A DNA stretch of 64,000 bases. Origin: Clostridiales bacterium. GTDB lineage: Bacteria > Bacillota > Clostridia > Saccharofermentanales > Saccharofermentanaceae. Positions 35,952 to 45,460 of this stretch are shown here, piece by piece. Made by a program: the position numbers and the translations under genes. How positions within the stretch are numbered: position 1 is the first letter of the stretch; every line of letters starts with the position of its first letter. Below the pieces are notes generated by a model that had not been told where the DNA came from, did not search any database, and saw only the letters and a list, made by a program, of their open reading frames with translations. Location: positions 152,178-216,177 of the forward strand of contig JAFVAY010000011.1 in NCBI GenBank assembly GCA_017480325.1, given 5' to 3'.

Positions 35952-36950
35952 ATGAGCAAGCTTATCGAGAAGATCAAGGCGAAGGCGGCATCCGATGTTA
36001 AGAGGATCGTTCTTCCCGAAGGTGATGAGAAGCGTACGGTAGAGGCAGCATCCATACTGAAGAGGGAGGGTCTCGCGCAGCCCGTGCTTCTGGGAGATCC
36101 CGATAAGGTCAACGGTGTTGCATCCGAGATTGGTGTGAGCATCGAAGGTATCGAGATAATAGACCCTCTTACGAGCGAGAAGGCAGAAGGCTACGCCGAT
36201 GCTCTGTATGAGCTTCGTAAGGCTAAGGGCGTGACTCCCGAGGATGCCCGCAGGCTGGTGGCTGATCCCATGTATTACGGCATAATGATGATAAAGCTTG
36301 AGGATGCTGACGGTCTCGTATCCGGTGCTGTTCACACCACCGGCGATATGCTTCGTCCCGCATTACAGATCATTAAGACCAAGCCTGAGATGAAGGTAGT
36401 AAGCAGCAGCTTTCTTATGGATTGTCCCAATCCCGAGCTGGGAGAGGACGGACTTCTTGTCTATGCCGACTGCGTCGTAATGCCTTGTCCCACAGCTGAT
36501 GAACTCGCATATATTGCTATCGCGACTGCAGATACCGCCAAGAGATTATGCGGCTTCGAGGAGCCCCGTGTAGCGATGCTTTCATTCTCTACGAAGGGAA
36601 GTGCCAAGCATGATCTTGTAACCAAGGTCCAGGAAGCAGTGGCAAAGGCCCACGAGCTGGCACCTGATCTGCTTCTCGACGGCGAGATGCAGTTCGATGC
36701 GGCGTTGGTTCCCGAGATCGGCAGCAGCAAGGCTCCGGGAAGCCCCGTAGCAGGAAGAGCCAATATTCTTGTTTTCCCGGATCTTCAGGCGGGAAATATC
36801 GGATATAAGATCACGCAGAGGATCGGAGGCGCCGAGTGCTTCGCAGTTCTTCAGGGACTTAATAAGCCCTGTAACGATCTGTCCCGTGGCTGCTCTGTGG
36901 AGGATATCGTAAATACTGTTGCCATGACGGCAGTTCAGGCTCAGGACTGA
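35952..36950 (+). CDS. pta: Phosphate acetyltransferase
   Basis: A 332-residue enzyme of the short (class I) Pta type: KRIVLPEGDEKRT start, GLVSGAVHTTGDMLRPALQI, AMLSFSTKGSAKH, the DGEMQFDAAL motif and a C-terminal GPANILVFPDLQAGNIGYK-like segment (here GRANILVFPDLQAGN). It exchanges acetyl-CoA with acetyl phosphate. It is closer in pattern to Pta than to phosphate butyryltransferase, which makes the pairing with a Buk-type kinase notable. A GGAGGAG site precedes the ATG. Confidence 0.9.
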   Translation: MSKLIEKIKAKAASDVKRIVLPEGDEKRTVEAASILKREGLAQPVLLGDPDKVNGVASEIGVSIEGIEIIDPLTSEKAEGYADALYELRKAKGVTPEDARRLVADPMYYGIMMIKLEDADGLVSGAVHTTGDMLRPALQIIKTKPEMKVVSSSFLMDCPNPELGEDGLLVYADCVVMPCPTADELAYIAIATADTAKRLCGFEEPRVAMLSFSTKGSAKHDLVTKVQEAVAKAHELAPDLLLDGEMQFDAALVPEIGSSKAPGSPVAGRANILVFPDLQAGNIGYKITQRIGGAECFAVLQGLNKPCNDLSRGCSVEDIVNTVAMTAVQAQD

Positions 36951-36963
36951 TAATCAGAATATG
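36949..36963 (+). promoter_or_regulatory. Putative leaderless promoter/start of the amidase gene
   Basis: GATAAT (36949-36954), overlapping the pta stop codon, ends exactly 6 nt before the amidase ATG (36961). No Shine-Dalgarno is present, so an mRNA starting at the ATG is possible. Confidence 0.35.
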
Positions 36964-38028
36964 AAACTTAAGCTTCTGTCATTATCCTTAGCGATAATGC
37001 TTGTGTTTGTGCTACTCGTTTCGCAGGGAAGAGTCAGCGCGGCTACAGATGACGGTTATACCGGGTTCTCCGAGAGACTTTATACCCAGGTATTAGGAAG
37101 AGACTCCGATCCAGTCGGACTTGAGTACTGGAGCAACAGACTTCGGACGCATCAGATATCCTTCGCGGATTGTGCCAGAGGCTTCCTGTTCTCTCAGGAG
37201 TTTATCTCGAAGAATGTCAGCGACACTGAATATGTATCGGTGCTCTATAGGACATTCCTTGACAGGGAGCCTGAGCCTTCCGGACTTAGCTACTGGACCG
37301 GCAGGCTCGGATCCGGGAGCGTGAACCGCGATTCCATCATAGAAGGTTTCTCCGATTCAGCAGAGTTCAGAAATATGTGTGCGTCCTTTGTAGGCTCTTC
37401 CTCTAACGGGATAACTGTCTGCATTGACCCTGGACATTCCGGTGTTGTGGCTTCAGGCTATGTCCCCATCGGACCGGGATCCTCTAACATGAAGCTCGCA
37501 GATACATCGGGGACCCGTGGCAGATGGAGCGGAGTAAATGAATACGTTCTTACACTTCAGGTGGCTAATCAGCTTCGGGCCGAGCTTCAGAGCAGAGGCT
37601 ATAACGTTATCATGACAAGGGAGAACGGCTCTGTAGCCGTTGACTGCGTTACCCGTGCCCGGATTGCCAACAGCGGGGCGGACATCTGCATAAGACTTCA
37701 CGCCGACGGACTTGATGATCCTTCAGCAAGCGGCGCCACGGCGATCTGCATAGCTTCCGATAATCCATGGAATCCTCAGACCTATGCCGGCTCCTACAGG
37801 CTGTCGACCTGTATTCTTAATTCCTATTGCAGCGCCACGGGGATAAGAAGTCGCGGCGTCTCTGCTCAGAATAATATGACAGGGAATAACTGGAGTACCA
37901 TCCCCTGTGTTCTCTTCGAGATGGGATTCATGACCAATCGGGGTGACGATCTTTACATTACCGATCAGAGCAATCATCAGGTTATGGCAGCGGGAATCGC
38001 GGACGGGATAGACGCATACTTCTCTTAA
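36961..38028 (+). CDS. Secreted DUF4214 and N-acetylmuramoyl-L-alanine amidase (Amidase_3)
   Basis: A 355-residue exported protein: Sec signal peptide (about 1-28, ending VSAA), a DUF4214 region of two repeats (about 35-140, each with a Y-x-x-V/L-L-x-R then GLEYW/GLSYW pattern), then a zinc amidase domain (about 150-355). Zinc ligands and the catalytic Glu are in place: His in CIDPGHSG, Glu in GVNEYVL, His in IRLHADG and Glu in VLFEMGFMTNR. It should cut the amide between MurNAc and L-Ala in peptidoglycan. Its gene follows pta by 10 bp but is functionally unrelated; see the leaderless start. Confidence 0.9.
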   Translation: MKLKLLSLSLAIMLVFVLLVSQGRVSAATDDGYTGFSERLYTQVLGRDSDPVGLEYWSNRLRTHQISFADCARGFLFSQEFISKNVSDTEYVSVLYRTFLDREPEPSGLSYWTGRLGSGSVNRDSIIEGFSDSAEFRNMCASFVGSSSNGITVCIDPGHSGVVASGYVPIGPGSSNMKLADTSGTRGRWSGVNEYVLTLQVANQLRAELQSRGYNVIMTRENGSVAVDCVTRARIANSGADICIRLHADGLDDPSASGATAICIASDNPWNPQTYAGSYRLSTCILNSYCSATGIRSRGVSAQNNMTGNNWSTIPCVLFEMGFMTNRGDDLYITDQSNHQVMAAGIADGIDAYFS

Positions 38029-38057
38029 TCAATCTTAGTAATTGTAATTTATAAAAT

Positions 38058-38088
38058 AAGAGGCGCCGGTGAATGACGCCTCTTGTTT
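38058..38088. terminator. Bidirectional terminator between the amidase gene and oadB
   Basis: AAGAGGCG (38058-38065) and CGCCTCTT (38077-38084) with an 11-nt loop; GTTTT follows on the plus strand and an A-rich stretch precedes it, so it can serve both convergent genes. Confidence 0.75.
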
Positions 38089-38112
38089 TATCTAGAAGAT
38101 ATATCTTTAAGA

Positions 38113-39306
38113 TCATCCGAACAATGTCAGCAAGATACCTGCGGCGATGGCCGAGCCGATAACGCCGGCAACGTTAGGTCCCATAGCATGCATAAGAAGG
38201 AAGTTGGAAGGGTTTTCCTTCTGTCCAACCTTAGATGCTACACGGGCAGCCATAGGGACAGCGGAAACGCCTGCAGCTCCGATCAAAGGATTGATCTTAC
38301 CCTTGGTAGCATAATACATGATGATTCCGATGATAAGACCGCCGATAGTAGCGAATGCAAAGGCTGCGAGACCCAAAGCTATGATAAGGAGAGTCTCAAG
38401 TCTTAAGAAGTTGGTTCCAACTGCAGTACCGCCTACCGCAACACCGAGCATAATGGTTACGATGTTACAAAGAGCGTTCTGAGCCGTATCGGACAATCTG
38501 TCAGTAACGCCTGACTCCTTGAAGAGGTTACCTAACATAAGGCATCCCAGAAGAGGTGCAACAGAGGGGAGGATCAGTACGCATACAACAGTAACGATAA
38601 TAGGGAAGCATACCTTCTCTACCTTGGATACTGATCTTGTCTGTTCCATCTTGACCTGACGCATCTTCTTAGTTGTGAGCAGCCTCATAAAGAAGGGCTG
38701 GATCATGGGGATCAGAGCCATATAGGAGTAAGCCGCGATGGCGATGGCTCCGAGAAGCTCAGGGGCCAGCTTGGATGTCAGATAGATAGCCGTAGGACCG
38801 TCTGCTCCGCCGATGATTCCGATGGAAGCGGCACCCTCAGGAGTAAAGCCGAAGAGAATAGCTGCCAGGAAGGCGAAGGAGATACCGAACTGAGCACCGG
38901 CTCCCATGAAGAAGCTGGAGGGCCTCGAGATCAGAGGTCCGAAGTCAGTCATGGCTCCGACTGCCATGAATATCAGGCAGGGGAAAATATCAAGCTTAAC
39001 GCCGATATAAAGGAAGTCGAACAATCCGGGCTCCGGCTGACCCTCTAAGGTTCCGCCCAGTGCAGCCCAGTTGATCCCCTCCTGGAACCATTCGGGGTGG
39101 AAGATTCCGCCCCCCGGCCAGGGAAGGTTGGTAAGAAGCATACCGAAGGCGATAGGAAGGAGCAGCAAGGGCTCGAATTCTTTCCTGATTGCCAGGTAAA
39201 AGAGGACAAACGCAGTCAGTATCATAACGGCATTCTTCCAGCCGTCACCTACGAAGAACTGGGCAAGTCCCGAGTTATTCCATAAATCTAATAAAACTTC
39301 AATCAT
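38113..39306 (-). CDS. oadB: Na+-transporting decarboxylase beta subunit
   Basis: A 397-residue integral membrane protein with about 10-11 helices and the OadB/GcdB/MmdB signatures: a GGIFHPEWFQEG start region, GAMTDFGPLISRPSSFFMGAGAQFG, the GIIGGADGPTAIYLTSKLAPELLGAIAIAAYSYMAL block holding the key Asp of the Na+ channel, and a C-terminal ISAVPMAARV-like segment (here VSAVPMAARVASKVGQ). It decarboxylates carboxybiotin and exports Na+. GGAGG lies upstream. It is the last gene of the oadA-oadG-BCCP-oadB operon. Confidence 0.95.
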   Translation of the reverse strand: MIEVLLDLWNNSGLAQFFVGDGWKNAVMILTAFVLFYLAIRKEFEPLLLLPIAFGMLLTNLPWPGGGIFHPEWFQEGINWAALGGTLEGQPEPGLFDFLYIGVKLDIFPCLIFMAVGAMTDFGPLISRPSSFFMGAGAQFGISFAFLAAILFGFTPEGAASIGIIGGADGPTAIYLTSKLAPELLGAIAIAAYSYMALIPMIQPFFMRLLTTKKMRQVKMEQTRSVSKVEKVCFPIIVTVVCVLILPSVAPLLGCLMLGNLFKESGVTDRLSDTAQNALCNIVTIMLGVAVGGTAVGTNFLRLETLLIIALGLAAFAFATIGGLIIGIIMYYATKGKINPLIGAAGVSAVPMAARVASKVGQKENPSNFLLMHAMGPNVAGVIGSAIAAGILLTLFG

Positions 39307-39323
39307 TTACTGCGCCTCCGGGA

Positions 39324-39725
39324 TCAGGAAATAGATACAAGATGAGCTCCGGTATCAACCTTGGCGCCCTTCTGTGTAAGTACCTGTGCAACTGTTCCTG
39401 CGCAGGGTGCGTAGATCTCGTTCTCCATCTTCATAGCCTCAAGGATAACGAGAAGATCGCCCTCCTTGACTGCCTGGCCCACAGAGACCTTAACGTCGAG
39501 AATGGTTCCGGGCATAGGAGAATCGACAGCTGTAGCTCCGGCGGCAACTGCTGCTGAAGCGGCGGGAGCCGGGGCAGCTGCAGGGGCGGGTGCGGGAGCT
39601 GCTACGGTGGCTGCTGCAGCGGGTGCCGGTGCAGCCTCGACGGCAGTAGTTCTTATAAGATTAGCCTTACCCTTCTCGACTTCAACTTCATATACTTTAT
39701 CGTTAATTGTTACTTTATAAATCAT
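39324..39725 (-). CDS. Biotin carboxyl carrier protein of the Na+-pump decarboxylase
   Basis: The start is placed at 39725 (GGAGAGG 8 nt upstream); a TTG six bases earlier would be too close to that site. The 133-residue protein has a short N-terminal domain, an Ala/Pro-rich flexible linker (about 30-65) and a biotinyl domain with the biotin-accepting Lys in EAMKMENEI. The linker lets the biotin arm swing between the carboxyltransferase and OadB. The gap to oadB is 17 bp. Confidence 0.93.
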   Translation of the reverse strand: MIYKVTINDKVYEVEVEKGKANLIRTTAVEAAPAPAAAATVAAPAPAPAAAPAPAASAAVAAGATAVDSPMPGTILDVKVSVGQAVKEGDLLVILEAMKMENEIYAPCAGTVAQVLTQKGAKVDTGAHLVSIS

Positions 39726-39743
39726 ATTCAATACCTCTCCTAA

Positions 39744-40166
39744 TTAATTCTCATCGACGAGCTTTATGGACTTGAATACCAGCTCTGACAGCGGGATGCC
39801 GGTATTATCGGAGACAATAGCCATGATCATGGCAGCCGTCTTCTCGTCGCAGCCCTTAAGCTTCAGTGTACCGGATGAGAATTCCTCGCCCGGGTCTTCC
39901 TTAACGGCAGGAGCCTCAGCAGCCACAGGTGCAGCCTTGACAGGTTCTGCAGTGTCCTTCTTCGAGCCGCCGATGATAACTCCTGAGATACCTGCTATAA
40001 CTCTGCTCGCGAGGGAGATCAGTACATACATCAGGAAAAGAACTCCGAAGACTACCAGCATGACGATCAAAGCGTCCATTAAGGCAGTGCCGACGTCCAT
40101 CTGAGGCTTCAGGAAATGAAAGGTATCTCCCGATTCGGAGGCAAAACGGATAATGGGGTCCATCAT
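39744..40166 (-). CDS. oadG: Na+-pump decarboxylase gamma subunit (OadG)
   Basis: Starting at the ATG at 40166, which overlaps the oadA stop by one base, the 140-residue protein has a single transmembrane helix (about 30-52, LIVMLVVFGVLFLMYVLISL), a polar Ala/Pro/Glu linker and a soluble C-terminal part of about 50 residues. An N-terminal extension of about 28 residues precedes the helix, longer than in classical OadG. The C-terminal region (LKGCDEKTAAMIMAIVSDNTG) resembles the part of OadG-like subunits found in other clostridial pumps. It bridges alpha and beta subunits. Confidence 0.85.
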   Translation of the reverse strand: MMDPIIRFASESGDTFHFLKPQMDVGTALMDALIVMLVVFGVLFLMYVLISLASRVIAGISGVIIGGSKKDTAEPVKAAPVAAEAPAVKEDPGEEFSSGTLKLKGCDEKTAAMIMAIVSDNTGIPLSELVFKSIKLVDEN

Positions 40167-41548
40167 CAATCCTCCTTCTTCTCGATGGTGTAGTTAACTG
40201 TATTGGATTCCTTCTCCTCGCGTGCTTCGAAGAACTTCTCAGCAACCTGAGGGAAGGAGATATAGGAGAGTACATCCTCGTCAGATCTTGCTCTGTCACC
40301 CAGCTCGGCCTTGGCCTTCTCGAAGGCTGGCTTGAGGGTATCTGCGAATCTGCAGGTAATGATCTCTTCAGGCTTCCAGCATCTGTCGACCAGCTCCTGA
40401 TTTACCTCTCCGGGAGCTCTTCCGTACTCACCTCTCAGGTAAGCCTTGACCTCTTTGGAGATATTCTTATATCTCTCGCCGAGAAGTACATTCTGTACTG
40501 CCTGGTTACCTACCATCTGTGAGAGAGGCGTGACAAGCGGGGGATAACCCATATCCTTTCTGACAGCAGGAATCTCGGCAAGAGCTTCGTCGAATTTATC
40601 CATGGCGTGCATATCATTAAGGTTAGCGATCATATTGGAGAGCATTCCGCCGGGAACCTGATACTTCAGGATGTCAGCCTTGATGCCCATCGCGATGGGG
40701 TTGAGGCCGCCTTCCTTGAGGAATCTTGCCTTAACGGGAGCGAAGTGATCGGCGATCTTCTTCAGAAGATCCTGATCGAGGTCTGTCTCGTAGCCTAACT
40801 GCTCGAGAGCGTACTTCATAGTCTCGGTAGCAGGCTGGGATGTACCGCCTGCCATGGGGGAGATAGCTGTATCGATACCGTCACAGCCGGCTTCGATAGC
40901 CTTCAGGTAGGTCATAGGTCCGAGACCTGTGGTGTGATGTGTATGGAAATATACAGGGAGCTTGGTCGAGGTCTTCAGCGCCTTCACGAGGTCATAGGCC
41001 TCCTGAGGTCCGCAGATGCCTGCCATGTCCTTGATGCAGATGGAGTTAACGCCCATCTTCTCGAGCTCTTTACCCATCTCGGCATACTTCTCTACTGTAT
41101 GAACAGGGCTTGTTGTGTAGCAGATACAGCCCTGAGCGTGCTTGCCGCACTTCAAAGCTTCGTCTACCGCGACCTCGATGTTCCTGAAATCATTAAGTGC
41201 ATCAAAGATCCTGAAGATATCCATGCCGTTCTCGGCGGACTTTCTTACGAAGAGTCTTACGACGTCATCGGGATAGTGCTTGTATCCCAGGATATTCTGT
41301 CCTCTTAGAAGCATCTGCAGAGGGGTCTTCTTAACGATGGACTTGATCTTACGAAGTCTCTCCCAGGGGTCCTCGTCAAGATAACGGAGGCAGGAATCGA
41401 AGGTCGCACCTCCCCAACACTCGATGGAGTGATATCCTGCGTTATCCATTGTTTCCAGGATGTCCTCAAAGTCTGAGAACGGCATTCGTGTTGCGATAAG
41501 CGACTGCTGAGCATCACGTACTACCGTCTCGGTAAACTGAACTTTCAT
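40166..41548 (-). CDS. oadA: Oxaloacetate decarboxylase alpha subunit (carboxyltransferase)
   Basis: The ATG at 41548 has AGGAG 10 nt upstream; a GTG three codons earlier would be only 1 nt from that site. The 460-residue protein is a TIM-barrel carboxyltransferase of the OadA/PycB type: ETVVRDAQQSLIATRM start, metal ligands from the RDAQQS Asp and the YFHTHHTTG His pair, catalytic Lys in ICIKDMAG, and the C-terminal PycB-like helical domain. No biotinyl domain is attached; the carrier is a separate gene two steps downstream. It moves CO2 from oxaloacetate to biotin; oxaloacetate is inferred from family. Confidence 0.92.
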   Translation of the reverse strand: MKVQFTETVVRDAQQSLIATRMPFSDFEDILETMDNAGYHSIECWGGATFDSCLRYLDEDPWERLRKIKSIVKKTPLQMLLRGQNILGYKHYPDDVVRLFVRKSAENGMDIFRIFDALNDFRNIEVAVDEALKCGKHAQGCICYTTSPVHTVEKYAEMGKELEKMGVNSICIKDMAGICGPQEAYDLVKALKTSTKLPVYFHTHHTTGLGPMTYLKAIEAGCDGIDTAISPMAGGTSQPATETMKYALEQLGYETDLDQDLLKKIADHFAPVKARFLKEGGLNPIAMGIKADILKYQVPGGMLSNMIANLNDMHAMDKFDEALAEIPAVRKDMGYPPLVTPLSQMVGNQAVQNVLLGERYKNISKEVKAYLRGEYGRAPGEVNQELVDRCWKPEEIITCRFADTLKPAFEKAKAELGDRARSDEDVLSYISFPQVAEKFFEAREEKESNTVNYTIEKKED

Positions 41549-41591
41549 TGCTGTCACGCTCCTTTAATTAAAATTTTCGCCATTAAAAACA

Positions 41592-41597
41592 ATTATA
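41592..41597 (-). promoter_or_regulatory. -10 element for the oad operon
   Basis: Minus-strand TATAAT (41597-41592) lies 43 nt before the oadA ATG, with a predicted start near 41585. The -35 is weak. Confidence 0.4.
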
Positions 41598-41633
41598 AAG
41601 CTTAGGAGGTGACAATGAAAGCAAAAATCTTTG

Positions 41634-42125
41634 TTATTGCCCCGAGGATATTCGTAGTTCCTTTATAAGATCGCCCGCGGTTATGGCCTCCACCTCGTCG
41701 CCTGCGTCAGTGTCGTCGAAGTACACCATAAGAGGGATAAGAGACTCCTGCTCGAAAATCACCTTACACAGCCGCTCGTTCCTCTTATTATTGCCGGCGG
41801 TGTAGTCCTTAAGGTCCTCTATTATCAGGCTTACGGCAGCCTTTAATGACTCGTCCTCATTCTCCTGAAGCTTCTCGAGAGCCGCGAAGCAGAGCTTCTT
41901 ACAGTCGGATACGGTGATCTCCTTAAGCTCTGGGTACAGGGCAGGGGAGTCGTAGAAATAGTCGATGACGGGACGTACCTCTCCGCCAAAGGCTTCGCAT
42001 AATACGGCGTTTTTCATGCGGACTATGAACAGTGTTACGTCTTCCTTTATGAAGCCGCTCTCTATATCGTCGTTAAGATCGCTTAACATATCTTCGTAGT
42101 CGATCACGGGACAGGATTCGGGCAT
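41634..42125 (-). CDS. Hypothetical acidic protein
   Basis: A 163-residue strongly acidic soluble protein with a clear GGAGGT site before the ATG. It is mostly predicted helix, contains two Cys near residue 80 (DCKKLC) and has no signal peptide or known motif. It stands alone between the divergent str operon and the oad operon, on the same strand as oad, 85 bp upstream of oadA. No function is proposed. Confidence 0.6.
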   Translation of the reverse strand: MPESCPVIDYEDMLSDLNDDIESGFIKEDVTLFIVRMKNAVLCEAFGGEVRPVIDYFYDSPALYPELKEITVSDCKKLCFAALEKLQENEDESLKAAVSLIIEDLKDYTAGNNKRNERLCKVIFEQESLIPLMVYFDDTDAGDEVEAITAGDLIKELRISSGQ

Positions 42126-42184
42126 GGGGTACCTCCGGATAGTAAATTGTACGTATATTTTACCACGAGTGCGGGAAGATGCTC

Positions 42185-42213
42185 TTTACAAGTAAAAGAC
42201 TCGGGTGTAAACT
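42185..42213 (+). promoter_or_regulatory. Promoter of the str operon
   Basis: TTTACA (42185-42190), 17 bp, TAAACT (42208-42213), with a TG just before the -10. The predicted start is near 42220, just before a leader hairpin. Confidence 0.5.
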
Positions 42214-42229
42214 TAATTGCTTTTCGAAG

Positions 42230-42250
42230 AAGGGCTTAATGCGCCCTTTT
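42230..42250 (+). promoter_or_regulatory. Attenuator-like hairpin in the rpsL leader
   Basis: AAGGGC (42230-42235), a 7-nt loop, GCCCTT (42243-42248), then TT. It lies between the predicted start and the rpsL ribosome site. A short intrinsic-terminator shape; a regulatory role is inferred. Confidence 0.4.
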
Positions 42251-42286
42251 GCAAGGGAAGTAATAATAAAGAAAGGAGATGTATTG

Positions 42287-42715
42287 ATGCCAACGTTCAA
42301 TCAATTGGTAAAGTCGGGAAGACACGATAAGACCTATAAGTCAGCTTCCCCGGCTCTGCAGGCAGGGATCAACACGATTCACAACAAGGCTACTGAAGTC
42401 TATGCACCTCAGAAGCGCGGTGTGTGCACCGTTGTTAAGACAACTACCCCTAAGAAGCCTAATTCCGCTCTTCGTAAGGTTGCCCGTGTACGTTTAACAA
42501 ACGGCTACGAGGTTACAGCTTACATTCCCGGAATCGGTCACAATCTGCAGGAGCACTCCGTTGTCTTAATCAGAGGCGGACGTGTTAAGGATCTCCCTGG
42601 TGTTCGTTACCACATCATCAGAGGTACCTTAGATACCGCAGGCGTTGCTAACCGTATGCAGGGCAGATCCAAGTACGGCGCTAAGAAGCCTAAGGCAGCA
42701 AAGGTAAAGAAGTGA
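42287..42715 (+). CDS. rpsL: 30S ribosomal protein S12
   Basis: The start is [12 protein letters not shown] at 42287 with GAAAGGAGAT upstream, giving 142 residues; the in-frame extension to 42179 lies across the promoter and is rejected. The highly conserved decoding-centre loops [19 protein letters not shown] and [13 protein letters not shown] are intact, with Lys in the streptomycin-sensitive form at the first (KKPNSA). It is the first gene of the str operon. Confidence 0.98.
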   Translation: MPTFNQLVKSGRHDKTYKSASPALQAGINTIHNKATEVYAPQKRGVCTVVKTTTPKKPNSALRKVARVRLTNGYEVTAYIPGIGHNLQEHSVVLIRGGRVKDLPGVRYHIIRGTLDTAGVANRMQGRSKYGAKKPKAAKVKK

Positions 42716-42870
42716 TCCTATTTTAAGTAGGATTGGACAAACAAAAGCGATCAGTACATTGTTCATAAAGGGACATGCTACTTGACGCACGACACGTGTC
42801 CAAAGGCAAAACTGAAACGTGAGTACCTATGGTTTCAGAAAACTGATAATCATGCAAGGAGGGAAGCAAA
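42716..42870 (+). promoter_or_regulatory. Structured rpsL-rpsG intergenic region
   Basis: This 155-nt gap has several self-complementary segments: ATCCTA/TAGGAT around the rpsL stop (42716-42731), GGACA/TGTCC about 40 nt apart (from 42772), and TGAAAC/GTTTCA (about 42810-42836). In E. coli the S12-S7 gap carries the S7 feedback site; a similar role here is inferred. Confidence 0.3.
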
Positions 42871-43341
42871 GTGCCAAGGAAAGGCAATATCCCAGTTAGA
42901 AAAGTGCTCCCGGATCCGCTCTATAACGATGTAAGAGTATCTAAGCTCATCAACAACGTTATGCTTGACGGTAAGAAGGGATTAGCACAGAAGATCGTCT
43001 ACGATGCCTTTGATTCAATCAAGGATAAGACAGGCGAGCAGCCTATTGATGTATTCAATAAGGCTCTTGAGAACGTAATGCCTCAGCTCGAGTGCAAGGC
43101 CAGACGTGTAGGAGGCGCTAACTATCAGGTGCCTATCGACGTAAGACCTGAGAGAAGACTTACATTGGGACTTCGCTGGATCGTACAGTATGCAAGATCC
43201 AGATCCGAGAAGACAATGAAGGAGCGTCTCGCAGCTGAGCTCATGGACGCAGCTAACGGTGCAGGCGGCGCGTTCAAGCGTAAGGAAGAAATGCACAGAA
43301 TGGCAGATGCCAACAGAGCATTTGCTCACTACAAGTGGTAA
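42871..43341 (+). CDS. rpsG: 30S ribosomal protein S7
   Basis: A 156-residue S7 from a GTG start with an AGGAGGGA site. Typical elements are the [15 protein letters not shown] start, [13 protein letters not shown], the VGGANYQVP loop and the C-terminal [15 protein letters not shown]. It nucleates assembly of the 30S head. The next gene, fusA, follows after 21 bp. Confidence 0.98.
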   Translation: MPRKGNIPVRKVLPDPLYNDVRVSKLINNVMLDGKKGLAQKIVYDAFDSIKDKTGEQPIDVFNKALENVMPQLECKARRVGGANYQVPIDVRPERRLTLGLRWIVQYARSRSEKTMKERLAAELMDAANGAGGAFKRKEEMHRMADANRAFAHYKW

Positions 43342-43362
43342 TCGATAAGGAGTTATGACACG

Positions 43363-45429
43363 ATGAAAAGAGAATATCCGCTCGAGAAAACGAGAAATAT
43401 CGGAATCATGGCTCATATCGATGCAGGTAAGACAACGACCACAGAGCGTATCCTTTACTACACAGGTATTAACCGTGTATTGGGAGAGGTTCACGACGGT
43501 GCGGCTACAATGGACTGGATGGTTCAGGAGCAGGAGAGAGGTATCACGATTACTTCCGCTGCTACCACAGCTCCCTGGAAGGGACACAGAATCAACATCA
43601 TCGATACTCCAGGACACGTTGACTTTACGGTTGAGGTTGAGAGATCTCTCCGTGTTCTTGACGGCGCTGTTACTGTTATGTCAGCCAGAGGAGGCGTTGA
43701 GCCTCAGACAGAGACTGTATGGAGACAGGCTGAGCACTACGGTGTTCCCCGTATGGTATTCGTCAATAAGATGGATATCGTCGGTGCCGACTTCTTCCAT
43801 GTAGTAGACATGATCAAGGACCGTCTTAAGAATGAGTCTGTCGCTATCCAGGTTCCTATCGGTAAGGAGGACACCTTCACAGGTATCATCGATCTGATGA
43901 CACTTCGTGCCGAGGTCTACACATCCGATGACGGTAAGGAATACGAGGATCGTGAAGTTCCCGCTGACATGGTCGACTTCGTCAATGCCAAGAGAGAAGA
44001 GATGATCGAGAAGATCGCCGAGACTGATGACGAGCTTACTGAGAAGTATCTGGACGGTCAGGAGATCTCTATCGACGAGCTGAAGGCAGCACTTCGTAAG
44101 GCAACGGTTGAGTGTAAGCTCATCCCCGTTACCTGCGGTACATCCCTGAGAAACAAGGGTGTTCAGATGCTCCTCGATGCTATCATCGACTACATGCCTT
44201 CTCCTCTTGATGTTCCTGCTATTAAGGGTATTAACCCTGAGACTAATGAAGAGGAAGAAAGACCTTCTTCCGATGAGGGCCCCTTCGCAGCTCTTGCATT
44301 CAAGATCGCGACAGACCCCTTCGTCGGTAAGCTGTGCTTCTTCCGAGTATACTCCGGTGTTCTTACAGCAGGTTCTTATGTCCTTAATGCAGGTAAGAAC
44401 AAGAAGGAGAGAATCGGACGTATCGTTCAGATGCATGCTAACGACCGTAAGGAGATCGAGGAGGTCTTCTCCGGTGATATCGCTGCAGCTATCGGTCTTA
44501 AGCTCACAACGACTGGTGACACGCTCTGCGATGAGGATCATCCCATCGTACTCGAGTCCATGGAGTTCCCGGAGCCGGTTATCGAAGAGGCTATCGAGCC
44601 TAAGAGCCGTGCATCCCAGGAGAAGATGATCGTTGCTCTGCAGAAGCTTGCAGAAGAGGATCCTACGTTCCGTACATACACGAACCAGGAGACAGGTCAG
44701 ACAATTATTGCCGGTATGGGTGAGCTTCACCTCGACATTATCGTTGATCGTCTTATCCGTGAGTTCAAGGTAGAGGCTAACATCGGTGCTCCGCAGGTTT
44801 CCTATAAGGAGACTATTACGAAGACCGTTGAGGCACAGGGTAAGTTCGTTCGTCAGTCCGGTGGTCACGGTCAGTACGGTGACTGCTGGCTCCGTCTCGA
44901 GCCTCAGGAGCCCGGTGCGGGTTACGAGTTCGTCAACGCTACAGTCGGCGGCTCCATCCCGAAGGAGTTCATCGCTCCTATCGATGCCGGTGTTCGTGAA
45001 GCAATGCAGGCAGGCGTTCTGGGCGGTTACCCGGTAGTTGATGTCAAGGTTACTGTCTATGACGGTTCCTTCCACGAGGTTGACTCTTCAGAGACTGCAT
45101 TTAAGATCGCAGGCTCCATGGGCTTCAAGGCTGGTATGCAGAAGGCTGCTCCCGCACTTCTCGAGCCTATCATGAAGGTTGATGTCGAGGTTCCGGATGA
45201 TTATCTCGGAGACGTTATCGGCGGCCTCAATGCCCGTCGTGGTGCCATCAAGGAGATCGAGCCTATGAACGGTACACAGCAGATCCACGCTGAGGTACCT
45301 CTGGCGAACATGTTCGGTTATGCAACGGACCTTCGTTCCTCCACACAGGGACGCGGTACGTTCATAATGCAGATCTCACACTTCGCACCTTGTCCGAAGA
45401 GCATCATGGAGGAAATATTAAAGAAGTAA
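43363..45429 (+). CDS. fusA: Elongation factor G
   Basis: A 688-residue translocase GTPase with the five-domain EF-G layout. The G motifs are AHIDAGKTT (P-loop), [11 protein letters not shown] (switch I), [12 protein letters not shown], and a conserved [10 protein letters not shown] loop in domain IV plus the C-terminal elongation domain. It lies in the standard str operon place between rpsG and tuf. The length is normal for bacterial EF-G. Confidence 0.98.
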   Translation: MKREYPLEKTRNIGIMAHIDAGKTTTTERILYYTGINRVLGEVHDGAATMDWMVQEQERGITITSAATTAPWKGHRINIIDTPGHVDFTVEVERSLRVLDGAVTVMSARGGVEPQTETVWRQAEHYGVPRMVFVNKMDIVGADFFHVVDMIKDRLKNESVAIQVPIGKEDTFTGIIDLMTLRAEVYTSDDGKEYEDREVPADMVDFVNAKREEMIEKIAETDDELTEKYLDGQEISIDELKAALRKATVECKLIPVTCGTSLRNKGVQMLLDAIIDYMPSPLDVPAIKGINPETNEEEERPSSDEGPFAALAFKIATDPFVGKLCFFRVYSGVLTAGSYVLNAGKNKKERIGRIVQMHANDRKEIEEVFSGDIAAAIGLKLTTTGDTLCDEDHPIVLESMEFPEPVIEEAIEPKSRASQEKMIVALQKLAEEDPTFRTYTNQETGQTIIAGMGELHLDIIVDRLIREFKVEANIGAPQVSYKETITKTVEAQGKFVRQSGGHGQYGDCWLRLEPQEPGAGYEFVNATVGGSIPKEFIAPIDAGVREAMQAGVLGGYPVVDVKVTVYDGSFHEVDSSETAFKIAGSMGFKAGMQKAAPALLEPIMKVDVEVPDDYLGDVIGGLNARRGAIKEIEPMNGTQQIHAEVPLANMFGYATDLRSSTQGRGTFIMQISHFAPCPKSIMEEILKK

Positions 45430-45460
45430 TTATCAGGCTTTAATTCGAGCGGCAGTACAC

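Noticed and set aside
42179..42286. N-terminal extension of ribosomal protein S12
   Set aside because: It overlaps the promoter and leader hairpin; S12 proteins start at MPTFNQL.
43681..45075. 464-residue minus-strand frame
   Set aside because: Shadow of fusA for the same reason.
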